A stretch of DNA of 64,000 nucleotides from Anaspis maculata (taxonomy: Eukaryota; Arthropoda; Insecta; Coleoptera; Scraptiidae): the NCBI GenBank assembly GCA_949128115.1, contig OX421964.1, forward strand, positions 50,074,601-50,138,600, given 5' to 3'. The notes under the pieces were generated by a model that saw nothing but the letters and a program-made list of their open reading frames with translations, did no database searches and was not told the origin of the DNA. Both the position numbers and the translations under genes were made by a program. Position 1 is the first letter of the stretch; every line of letters begins with the position of its first letter. This document shows positions 9,580-20,500 of this stretch, piece by piece.

Positions 9580-10955
9580 CAGCGACATTCGTTGTAGTCG
9601 GCGGTGGAATTGCTGGAGTCAGTTGTGCAGAAACTCTGGCTTTTTTAGAACCCGAACAGCGCACAGTTTTGATAAGCGAATCATCACTTATTAAAACAGT
9701 TACCAATTTACATGCTATAACGAGAACTTTAACCGATTTCAATATTGAAGAAAAACCGACCAATTATTTGAGTGAAAAACACAGTAACATCACCGTAATT
9801 CATGATAGTCTCTTGGAAATTGATGATGTTAAACAAGAAGTCAAAACTCGATTTCAAATTATCAAATATAAGGCATTGTGTTTGTGCACAGGTGCTGAGC
9901 CAAATATGATTTCTCAAGGTAAAGATTTACCACAAGTAATTGGGATCCGAGACACTGACTCTGTGGAGAAGTTTGTGGAAAAACTAAAGGGTTCCAAAAC
10001 AATTGTAGTTGTTGGCAATGGAGGCATAGCTTCCGAAATTGTGCACAAAGTAGAAAACGTGGACGTACATTGGGTTATTAAAGACAAACACATTTCGGCC
10101 ACTTTCGTTGATCCTGGTGCTGCAGAATTTTTCCAACCGGCTTTAGAAAAAAACTCTGCTACCAGCAGCGAACCAGTCACCAAAAGGATGCGTTACAACG
10201 AGGAGAGTCTCCAAAAATCAGGTGCTGCTCTGGGACCTGACTGGTACAAAAATTTAATCATCCATGGGTGCGGTGGCTCAAAATCGCGACCGACGATCCA
10301 TTACGAAACTGAAATCCAGGACGTGAAGCCCAGTCAACAATTCCCGCTTGAAGTCTTACTCACCAACGGAACTCAAATTTCTTGCGACCTTGTAGTGTCT
10401 GCTACTGGTGTTCGTCCGAAAATCAACTTCATTTCCAAAAATCAACCGGAAAAATCCGATGATGGCGGACTGAAAGTGGATCAGTTCATGCGAACGTCGC
10501 TGAAAAACGTTTACGCTGCTGGAGACGTTTGCACCGCAGATTGGCCATTGGCGAAGCACTGGTTCCAGATGAAGCTGTGGACCCAAGCCAGGCAAATGGG
10601 GACGTACGCCGCCAAGTGCATGTTTGGTCAACTGAACGGTGAAGTCGTTCTCCAGGACTTCTGCTTCGAAATGTTCGCCCATTCTACGAAGCTGTTTGGC
10701 TACAAGGTCATCCTGCTTGGCTTGTATAACGGCCAGAAGTTGGGCAGGGGCTACGAAATTTTGCTGAGGATGACGAAGAACAAGGAGTACATCAAGCTGG
10801 TGTTAGAGGACAACAAGCTGCAGGGAGCGGTGTTGATTGGCGATACGGATTTGGAGGAAATGTGCGAGAATTTGATACTGAACCAGCTCGATTTGTCGCC
10901 GTACGGAGATGATATTCTGAATCCCGATATTGACATAGAAGACTATTTTGATTGA
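9573..10955 (+). CDS. PYROXD1: Pyridine nucleotide-disulphide oxidoreductase domain protein 1
   Basis: A 460-residue single-exon flavoprotein. Residues 5-20 hold the FAD-binding FVVVGGGIAGVSCAE. A second nucleotide-binding motif follows at about residues 145-160 (VVVGNGGIASEIV), then the ALGPDWY segment, the FAD-contacting VYAAGDVCT, TQARQMG, and the family C-terminus NPDIDIEDYFD. PYROXD1 proteins are NAD(P)H-dependent reductases without the redox CxxC pair. The start is forced: the FAD motif begins five residues in and no upstream in-frame start exists. The start codon overlaps the mRpS18B stop (ATGTTAG), so translation presumably depends on reinitiation, leaky scanning or an unseen alternative transcript. 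Confidence 0.92.
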   Translation: MLAATFVVVGGGIAGVSCAETLAFLEPEQRTVLISESSLIKTVTNLHAITRTLTDFNIEEKPTNYLSEKHSNITVIHDSLLEIDDVKQEVKTRFQIIKYKALCLCTGAEPNMISQGKDLPQVIGIRDTDSVEKFVEKLKGSKTIVVVGNGGIASEIVHKVENVDVHWVIKDKHISATFVDPGAAEFFQPALEKNSATSSEPVTKRMRYNEESLQKSGAALGPDWYKNLIIHGCGGSKSRPTIHYETEIQDVKPSQQFPLEVLLTNGTQISCDLVVSATGVRPKINFISKNQPEKSDDGGLKVDQFMRTSLKNVYAAGDVCTADWPLAKHWFQMKLWTQARQMGTYAAKCMFGQLNGEVVLQDFCFEMFAHSTKLFGYKVILLGLYNGQKLGRGYEILLRMTKNKEYIKLVLEDNKLQGAVLIGDTDLEEMCENLILNQLDLSPYGDDILNPDIDIEDYFD

Positions 10956-11010
10956 TGATAATATTGATAGTCATTATTATTGTTATTGACTGTTGTACGA
11001 TTGATATCGA

Positions 11011-11016
11011 AATAAA
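11011..11016 (+). terminator. Polyadenylation signal AATAAA for mRpS18B/PYROXD1
   Basis: AATAAA lies 56 bases after the PYROXD1 stop. No such signal lies between the two reading frames, as expected for a shared transcript. Confidence 0.65.
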
Positions 11017-11095
11017 TAGTTGCGGTTTTTCAGACTTTACTTTCCTTTCTTCATACCAGAGAGGTGGAATAATAAAACACTAGTATGGAGGATGT

Positions 11096-12030
11096 TCAAT
11101 CTTCTATTGAACATTATTGGTTCCCCGACCCACCACCCAACGAGGAGGGGAAGTATTGTGAACGCACTAAGATTTTTTTTCGAGATTTCGACGGATATAT
11201 CCGTTTTGATAAACCGTGAGCTAGCGGCCTTTGAGATCATGTCATTTCGGACCGCACCATACTTCTTGTGGTGATAGCCACCCACATGGTAGTTGCTGAA
11301 ACGCCAGTCTGCCTCCCCAAAGCGAGTCGTCTTGGGGGCTGCCAGTTGTCAAAAGTCCCCCCAAAAAACCCAATTTTACACCGTTAATCCGATCGACTTG
11401 AAATTTGGTATACAGACAAGGTCTTGCTGTCAAATGAGCTGATTAGTTTTTGGCTGTCATCTGTCAAGTGAAAGTGTCATTATCAAAAAAATGACATAAG
11501 TTTTATTTCGCAAAACTTGACTTGCAATATGTTATTTGAAAGCTCTAAAAAAACTGTATTCAGGACAGTTGAAAGTACCCCTCCAACTCTCATTCGTCAG
11601 TAATTAGAAAATATCAAAGTTCAAAACTTTGACATTTTATTGTTTCGCCCGTATTATGACCGGGACGACCACGCTTTTGATGAAGTACTGTACTCAGAAA
11701 TTCATTCCTGCTCGGGGATCAACTTTTTACAAAAAAATCCGCATGATATTGAAAGTAGATTGGGCGTCGTGTAGACTCGTCTCCAAAATCGACACGGTTC
11801 CGGTTTTCCGACGGTAATATTCTCAAAATGAAATTTGCACGTTCCTCGCGTTTGATGCAGGACTCCACTCAAAAATTCATTCCTGCTCGGGGATCGGCTT
11901 TTTTCGAAAAAGTCGAACTATAATCTAAAGTATATTAGATTGGGCGTCGTGTAGTCGTGTAGACCCATTTTCAAAATCGGCACGGTTTCGGTTTTCTGAC
12001 GGTAATTTTTTTTATTCATACTTAAGTTTT
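11096..12030 (+). repeat. Dispersed repeat family R, copy 1
   Basis: It matches the inverted copy at about 31.85-33.14 kb over most of its length. Shared blocks include ACCCACCACCCAACGAGG, GAAGTATTGTGAACGCACT and CGGATATATCCG. A partial tandem duplication of about 180 bp starts at 11697 and 11871 (ATTCATTCCTGCTCGGGGAT in both). Confidence 0.7.
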
Positions 12031-12355
12031 TGAAACAAATGGTAATTGATTCTTGGACATTTTCAGGCAATTTCTTTTAAAATTCTTCAAGTTTTCTGAG
12101 GGTTTTCCACTTTAAAATGAGTAACCGGCCTAGCTTATCGAGACCAGACTCAAATGATGGAGCTCAAAATGAATCCCTCATTAGAGAAAATGTCTCGAAT
12201 CTTCAATCTTTTTCTCAAATTCCAACTCCCCACCCGAAGGGACGTCTCATAATAAAATTTATATCCATTGCTTGCTACTCATCGTCGGGGAAGTTTTGGG
12301 GTAACACAACCGATTTTTCCTAATTTGCGCACAATTTTTTTTTAACCAATAATTT
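12031..12355. other. No gene supported
   Basis: A 68-codon frame from 12117 exists but has no recognisable motif or homologous pattern. I see no other structure. Confidence 0.4.
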
Positions 12356-12815
12356 ACAGGGTGTAGCAAAAAAGTCAATAACATGCAGTTGATGCAGTCA
12401 TTTATCTTGATTACAATGAAATGTAGCACTTACGGGTTCCTTTGACAATCAAACTGCCAAAATATTATTAATGTAACAGTTTAAAATATAGAAAAATCAC
12501 AATCAAACCGATTTTAAGAATTTTTTTCAACTTATATTTATTTTTTGAAAAATGAACCCATAAGTGTCATACCTATATTTGTATTGAGGACAAAAGTCTG
12601 CATCCATTGCATTATTTAAATAAATGTGAATGTAATGAAACAAGGTATTTTTTTTGCGACACCTGTATATTAGGGATTTAAAAATATTTCATGGGCTTTG
12701 GCAAATTCAGCAAAAATCCTTCAAGAATCAGTTTTTATTTTTGAAGTTGGTTCAGGGATCAGCCGGCTAGTGGAGGGGGGGGGGGTCAATCTTAACGTGA
12801 ACACCCTGTACCTAT
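12356..12815. mobile_element. MITE of the ACAGGGTG family plus flanking arm
   Basis: Bases 12357-12671 run from CAGGGTGTAGCAAAA to TTTTGCGACACCTGTA. The adjoining arm to 12815 (GGTCAATCTTAACGTG then ACACCCTGTA) matches an arm of the palindrome at 44.6-45.2 kb. This copy has one outer arm only. Confidence 0.65.
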
Positions 12816-12936
12816 GGTCTGAGAATGCAGGTTCCATCGACACATGCCACCCACTTATTTCGCTGCATACTTTTGGCGTGCCGATCCTTGTCTGTGTGAC
12901 AAAGGTAGGTGGTTCATTTTCCCCTATTTGCCACTT

Positions 12937-13063
12937 CTACCGTATTATCAAAAACTCTCCTCCTCTAGGCAGGCTGTGGCCTGGCCAAAATCAGCCTCGT
13001 TTGCCTGCCAATGACCAGACCACAGGCCTGCCTAGAGGAGGAAAGTTTTTGATCATACGGTAG
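12937..13063. mobile_element. Small MITE, 127 bp
   Basis: Long inverted ends: CTACCGTATTATCAAAAACT at the left and its complement with few mismatches at the right, then CCTCCTCTAGGCAGGC repeated inverted. The loop is about 35 bases. Confidence 0.8.
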
Positions 13064-13105
13064 TTTTTTTTAATTGTATTATTTATTATAAATTATAAAA
13101 GTGAC

Positions 13106-14080
13106 TCACCTCTTCTGATGTTGTCGTCTGTGCTCCCCCTCCCATGGTGTGCATTCGAGAGTCAGCAGAACACTAGTTGTTTTTCTTTCCACCCACAAAT
13201 TTACCAGTTCCTTCACCTCTGGGGTCGGTGGTTGTCCTGGTTGGTCATATGGGAAGTGTGCTGAACCTATTATCAGGTCTCGTCTACTCCCTTCCATGCT
13301 CGACTTTGCTACCATTAGGTCTGCCGTACTGAGTCTCCACGCTGGTAGCAGGTAATGGGTCTTCTTTGCTGAAATGCAAGTTCTAGGATGGTTTCCGCCT
13401 GGGCTGATGAGTTTCCAGTCTCCCGCCATCCCCAGTCCTCCGACAGTCCCCCTATGAACCCAGTCAGTACAATATCTAAATATACTTATTGTTGGATCTT
13501 ACATATGGTTGTAGGGCAGCTGAAGCTGCTCTAGAGTGATGTAAGTTTGCCTGTAAGACTGAATGTACTTGGGGTTCTCCCCCTGTCGACGTTGATGATT
13601 CATCCGTTGTCCCTTCTTCGCCAGTTTCCATCTCCCCTGTTTCCCCATCCTTCTTCTTACCAAGATGTTTGAAGGTCACCCTGGTAAGTCCGAGGTAGGG
13701 TCTACATTGAAGACTCTCGATTTTGTCCCATGAGCTTTCACTCATGAAAATGATGAGTTGCTTTCCTTTCGGGTCTTGCTTCTCATCCACTACACTTCAG
13801 GTTTCCGTGCTGAGACCTGGGTTCTGTATTTTCAGGCGCCTTAGTTTTTTTTTTCTGGTGTCTCTTTGGGTCCCAGAATCTATGTCATAGCCCTGATCAG
13901 TTACGGAATGTCCTTAGCATCCCGGATGCTAAGTTTCGCCCCTGGCCAGAGTTCTTTCCCCATGACAAGTAGCGATCACCTTCTCTACCATGGAATGGAA
14001 TCGTCCCGACGCATTTTCGTATGTCATGTTAGTTTATTGGCGGGTCCTTCTTTTGCCGTGACTACTCTACCTACGCGGTT
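13106..14080 (-). pseudogene. Decayed non-LTR retrotransposon: ORF1 end and endonuclease start
   Basis: On the - strand, 13790-13476 encodes an ORF1-like tail (SWDKIESLQCRPYLGLTRVTF) that runs into an endonuclease start (VLQANLHHSRAASAAL). After a break, 13429-13106 continues with SPGGNHPRTCISAKK, DLIIGSAHFPYD and PPTPEVKELV, the middle of a LINE apurinic-type endonuclease. The frame is broken between these pieces and the catalytic Asp-Ala-Asn region is corrupted. No reverse transcriptase remains. It resembles the R1/LOA group more than the Jockey copy at 0.2-4.7 kb; the clade is uncertain. Confidence 0.65.
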
Positions 14081-14399
14081 TCTCTAATAAGTATTCCAGC
14101 TCTTTAAGTGCTACTCGCTACACCAAACGCAAAGGGTCACTGCCTAGAGTACTTTGGTGAGAGCCTGGCGGCATAATAAAACCATCTAAATAGAATGATG
14201 GAAAAATATTTATGAAATTCTTTATAAAAGAATTACATCTTAAACTTACATTCAACAGTATTAAAAGCTTAAAATCAACACAGATAAGAAATGTATACTA
14301 GGGGCCAGCCACATTGCCTTTAAGTACAAAGTTAAGTATCAAATAAATATCATTAAATTCAACTGCAACTTGCAACAAATAACTGAAGATGCACTTCAA

Positions 14400-14405
14400 T
14401 TTATT
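14400..14405 (-). terminator. Candidate polyadenylation signal of SMC2
   Basis: AATAAA on the - strand, 115 bases past the SMC2 stop codon. Confidence 0.45.
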
Positions 14406-14520
14406 TATCTATGAGATATCTTACCAAGAACTCAATATTCAAAAGTGATCTGGTCTTAAATATGATGTATTATATTATCAAAATGGATAAAAAAAAATCG
14501 ATACGTTAACTTACAAGAAT

Positions 14521-17500
14521 TTAATTCTTATTTACAGTCCTACTGATGGTTGAAACGCCATCCACGAATTTCGTGCGGAACAATACGTTGGCGTTGTTGA
14601 ACATCCCGTCTTTCAATGATACAATGATGAACTGCAAAATGAACATATTATTTCTTACGTCATTATACGAATTTTTCAAAGCCATAATTTTACACAGCTT
14701 GAATTTTTTGAATGAATGAATTCAATTTTTAGGATACCAATTCAGAAAATCATTAGAAAAGTTGTTTATAATAATGTCAGACTAAAAGATACATTTGGCA
14801 AAATGTATTCTTTAATTGTTATTATTTATTATTATTATTATTATTAAAAAACACAGTCTGAATCAACTTTTGTGCGCCAAAAACATTGTGACTTTTGGTG
14901 GCGTCATTCCGCGTTGGAATCTTTTTTTTTTGTTCACAAGGTTTACCGCCCTGTCACGTAACCCCACACGCAATCCTGAACCGCCACTTTTTTATCGCAA
15001 TTTGAAATTCTGCTTTTCAAGAAAATTCTCCGTTCCTACGATGGACACGTTTGTGCGAGCGCAATCCAATAAACTTCTGGATATTGGTGATTAATGACTG
15101 GGGTATTTCTCAAGAAAAACAAGAATTTCAACTTGGCCAAAGAAGCGACATGAAAATGTACACCACTAACCGATATCTGCACAAAAAATTGTTTCATTTT
15201 TAAACGACTGCGGTCCAATAAATTGCGTAATCAAAAATGAACCAACCTGAGATTTCTTGAAGTGAGATTTGAGCATGTTTCCAATGTTTTGTGTATGGGA
15301 CAGATCCAAAGCAGCATCAACCTCGTCCAGAATATACAGCGGTGCTGGCTTAAACAACAGCATGGACAGAATCAAAGAAAGCGCGGCTAGAGATCTCTGA
15401 CCACCGCTCAATTCCGTCAAACTTTCCTTCCATACGCCACCCAAAGAAACTTTTACCTAATAAAAAAAAAATTACAATGACCGACTGTCGAGGATTAAAA
15501 AAAACTGCTTACTTCGAGACCTTGAAGAATGGTCTGTCCGGGAGGCGGCAGCAACTTGGCATTGGCTCCCGGCAAAAGCGTGCTGAAAATCGATCCGAAA
15601 TCCTTCGAAATTTGCTCGTACGCCACGCTCAGAATGTGCTCCTTCTTCTTGTCCAAATCCGCAATCACGCTTATGATTTTGATTTTATCTTCCTGGACGA
15701 TTTTCTGCTTTCTGCGCAAATCGTTGTACTGCTGTTCCTCTTGTTCGAACATGCTCTGGGCTTTGGCGTTGACCGTCCTGGACAGTTTGTTCTTCTTTTC
15801 TTGATTCGTGCGGATTTTCTTCTCCAGGTTGCGACCTTCTTCATCGCTCATTTTTTCGGCATCTTTCAAGTAAGCGTTGTCTTTTTTGATTCTCTTTCGG
15901 CAATCATGTTCCTTTGCTTGCAGGTTTTTCACGTCGTCGTTCAATTTCTTCAGTTCGTGATGGTGCTCTTTGATTTTCAAATTGAATTCGGTGATTTGGG
16001 CGGCGAGTTCTTCCTTTTGCTGTAGTCTTTTTTGAATGTCCTTGTTTTTCTCGGCGATCGCCGCTTTTCCGGCCTTCACTTGGGCTTGGAATTTTTTCAC
16101 GGAATCCTGAACAAAAATTATACTATCATCATAATCTCTTGTAGAGTATGATCTATTAAAGACACATCTCTCTAATAAACAATAAAAGCTTGTGAATCCT
16201 GCACGCTTCTTTTCAAACATCAAACTCTTACTCTACCAATGGACTTTTCTTACCTTGATCTCTTTAGTGCTTCGCGATTCTTCCGCGTGTTGTTCTTTCA
16301 TCTCCTTTATCGCATCTTCGCAAGCTTGGATCTGCTCTTTCAGTTTTTCAAGCTCTTTCTTCAAAACCTCGATTTCCATATTCAAAGCGTCGTATGCTTT
16401 CTCCTTGTTGTCCCACTCCTTCTTGCTCTTATCGGCTTTCTGTTTCAGCTTCTTCATTTCGTTTGCGGCTTCCTTCAGTTGATTGTCTTTATTGGTGTTT
16501 TTCATTTTGCTCTCCAATTCTTTGATTTTTTGCGTGGATTTAGCTTCGATCGCTTGACACGTTTGGATTTTCTCTTTGAGTTGGTCTGAAGAAATGGGTA
16601 GGCATTTGTACGACTTTTACAAACTAATGTTGTAATACTTAATATTAAAAACATTTATCAATTATGTGGATGGGTAGGTACGCCCTGTACCTGTCTCACT
16701 TGAAATTGACCCCCGTATTATTTTTCTTATTCTCAACAAATTTTCGCCAGGTGAAAAATTTTCTTGATTAATTTTTCTTACATTTTTTGAATCTCAAGTC
16801 GAATTTCTAACATGTCAGTACTTATACAGAGATTTCAGAAAAATGTATACATGGACTGAAAGATCTTTCTTACCTGAATTCAAAAATATAGCTACTACAC
16901 TCATGTTTTTACTTCACAGTTAACAAAGATGCAAGGTGCTTCAGTTGAAAAGCAATCGCAGTTTGTGTTCTTTTGTGAAAAAAAAACTAATAGAGTACTC
17001 GGAATACCAGAGGGACCTGTGAGCGGAGCCTAATTGCGCGAACTGAGTCCATCTAGTGGTGCACCAGATATGCAGTGGGATTTTAGGTTCGCCTGTGACC
17101 TGGTAATGGTCCACCACTCCAGCTGACGGTGTTGCTTACCCTATTTCAACACACGGACTCGTCCAAAAAGATTTTTGTTTTTCTGTTCAGCCGCGCCCAC
17201 AGGTCCCTGTGGTGTGCCGTCAACTCTACACATCAATTTTTTATTACATTTCATCTCAATTTTGACTTCAAAATGCAACAAGAAAAGGCAAAAATTGATG
17301 TGTATGATTTTTTTTCGCAAAAAAAAAACGAAGGGTGATTTTTTTCACTGAAGCACCTTGCACCTTTGTTGATAGTGAAAACATGAGTGTGGTGTATTTT
17401 TGAATTCAGTTAAAAAAGATCCTTTCAATCCATGTAGAAATATACAGGTGTTCTACCGGGTGTTTATAAACGTTTGTTATCATATCGCCTTTGGAATCTC

Positions 17501-20500
17501 CTATCACTCCTTCAAATCGTGCCTTTCACTGCGACTTTTGGCCTGACCAAAGCCTGCCGCGATCACAGACGTTTATAAACACTCGGTATTTATTTTTTGT
17601 CTGAAGTCCCTGTATATTGATAACATCTTAGAAATTCGACTTGAAATTCAAAAAATGTAAGAAAAATTATCAAGAACAAAAAGTAAGAAAAATTAATCAA
17701 GACAAGTTTTTGCCGGTCAATTTTAAGCGGAGCACATGCACATACCAATTTCAGCCGCAAGATTATCAATTTCTTCTTGCATTCTATGATGCTTGGTTTG
17801 TTGTAACCTTTGGGTCAGAAGATTGACGTCTTGAAGTTTCATCTCAAGCTTTTGCTTCAATGTGGCATACTGGTCTTGAAAAACGCTCATCTTTCGTATT
17901 TCCTCGGCGATTTTGTTGGTTTCTCGTTCTTTCACTTGAAGTTGCTCCTGAAATATTGTATTTTGAGGTGGTGTTGAAACCGTTCATAACTTTGCCTTTT
18001 TAAAACTTATGCTAATACACAATTAAGTAGTAAATTGTGGCGATTGACGCTAACGAAATTGAAAAAGTGGGGATGCACGATGCAGGACTGGGACGAAGAG
18101 AAGAAGACGCGAGGGTGGTTGGTGTTAGAATGTGATGAAGAGATGACGCCTTGTTTCGCGTTCCTGTTATTATTGTTATATTTTGTTGATGAAGTTGTTT
18201 ATGATTTAGTGATTTTATACCTGGTGTGGAGCTCTCTTTTGAAATCAAAGGCAAGTAAATCACCCATTTGATACCATTAATTGACGTGGCACATGTTCAG
18301 AAATTTGTTGGCACAAATTATTGTGGAATCCGAGTCGCACTTCTACCAAATGATGTACGATCTTTATTATAAATGGTCAGATGTTGTGACCCAATTACAG
18401 TCTAATGTCAGATTCAATCTAATTTCACGAAGAAAGTTACATGGATTTTCCTACCTGTGAAGGTGCTTCAAGTTGGCTTTGCTTTTCTTCTCTATGCGGT
18501 TAACCCTTTCAGATTAGCTAAGCTTTAGTTAGTGCGTTAAGGTGTGAGCCCAGAAGTAATTGGAAGTGAGATTTAGACGCGTGAAAAAAGAGTTAATCAG
18601 GTGCGGTATTGCAAAATAAACAAACAGACACATCAAAGTGACGTCAGGAGCTTACGAGAAGAACGCTATGGCTTCACAAAGAACGCGATAAGATGGCACC
18701 ATGAGCTAACGCGAAAAAAAGCAACAATTACACGACCAAAAGAGGTAATCAACAGGTAGTTCCCGACAGGACGGATTTGACGCGACCCGTCTGGAAAGAT
18801 GTTCGCTCGTCAAAGAATTGGTCCGGAACCTGGCTACCAAACAACGCGATGGATAGTAATAAGAGCGGAAAATTGGGGGAAATTGTTGAAATTAGGAGAA
18901 GAAAAGCGCGAGAAAGTCTCTTCACACAAACACTGGAAAGCCAAGTAATTTGAAGCTATGTAATTCATGATCTAAAATAAAGTTCTCTCCGAATAAGTCT
19001 CTTGAAAGGGGCTTTACCAAACAAAAGCCCAAAGGGTTAATTCATGTCAATATTACCTGTAAACAAAACATCAACCTATTATCTAGTTGAAAAGTATGGT
19101 GTAAAACTGACATTATGACGATAATCGGGAACCGACAAAACTGGTAATTGTTGCAAATGTGAACATTTCAATTCCAACTCTTTCGATGAATAACCCTTTT
19201 ACAGGGGAACTCAATACATAATGAATATGCCATGTTGTTAGAATGCAATCGAACGTGTATTAACTACTGCTGAAGAAGGCGATAATTTATTACAGAGATT
19301 AAGTTGTGTTGGTTACTGATTTACCTTAATTAAGTGGTGAAATGAATAATCAGACAATAAGATTCACCGAAAGCAACACTCATGTTTGTCCATCTTCAAT
19401 CAAATTAAATAAAGGTCATTGCGATTTAAATTGTTTGTTTCTATGTGGAAAATGGGTTAATATGGTCCTCTCGTAGATGGAACCTAGTTTGTCAACAGGA
19501 AACAAAAGGGTTAACATATACAACGTAGGGGAGGTCAGGGTGCCGATCGTTACTAGGTACAGTAAAGAACTACAATAAAATATATTCCAGTTCCACAAGA
19601 AACACAGAACATTGAACCCAACTGCCAATCAAATCAAAGTCCATCTTTATTTTTCCCTGTGTGAGCTGTACTATAAAAGGAAAGCTAGCGATAGTTAAAT
19701 TATTTGTTGGCGGAGCTGACCAGGAGACCAGGAGTTTTAGGTTTTGACCGTGACAAAAATAATGCAAATAATGTTTTGCGAGACGTATTTTTCTTGCCAA
19801 CATTTAGACTAGTGGTGATCTCTTATAATGGCTGTATTGATAATTTTACAACCTCACTTACGCCCTTTTCATTCGAAAAAAAAAACACATAACGCGCACA
19901 TAGGAAATTATGGGACTTTTAGTATGTTGTTCAGCACACTAATACGGACCTATGTACCAATTTCCAGCTCTACATTATTTGTGCCAGGGTTAGGGTTTTT
20001 TTTAATGGTAAACTCCTAGGCAGCAAATTCTGGACACAATGGTAATCAACTTCAATCAGAGGTGGTTCGCAACATCGCAACTATAACTGACCATACAACT
20101 GAATTTAAATAATTATTCGTCAGCTAACCTCGGGTTCCACCAAACTTTTATCAACGCGATAACTTTACCACTCTGATAGTAACTAAGCAACTGGCCATCT
20201 TATTGGCTGGTGCATAGCAACTATCAGCGTGATAGATTTAATCTGCCCTTAAAATTTTGGTGGAACCCGAGGTAAATGAGACAATGGGTAATGGGTGTGA
20301 TTACCTCAAATTGGAGTACTTCTTTCAACTGCGCCAGAACGGAGCCACCTCTTTGGGGTGCACCTCCGCTCAATGTACCGGCAGGATCCACCACGTCGCC
20401 GTCCAAAGTGACGCACTTTCTTTGGATCTGCGGATGAAAGGCCACCTGCTTGGCAGTGTTGATGTCCCGACAAACGAACACGTTTCCAAAAATAAAATCC

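Larger units (their letters stand above)
16714..17722. mobile_element. Palindromic element filling SMC2 intron 9, with two nested MITEs
   Basis: Left arm 16714-16975 and right arm 17340-17722 are inverted copies; shared blocks include TTACATTTTTTGAATCTCAAG and CAAGGTGCTTCAGT. The intron is 16586-17745, so the element is almost the whole intron. MITEs at 16993-17226 and 17454-17588 have inserted into its loop and right arm. Confidence 0.75.

Noticed and set aside
12117..12323. 68-codon frame as a 5' exon
   Set aside because: No downstream exon, no motif, and located between repeats.
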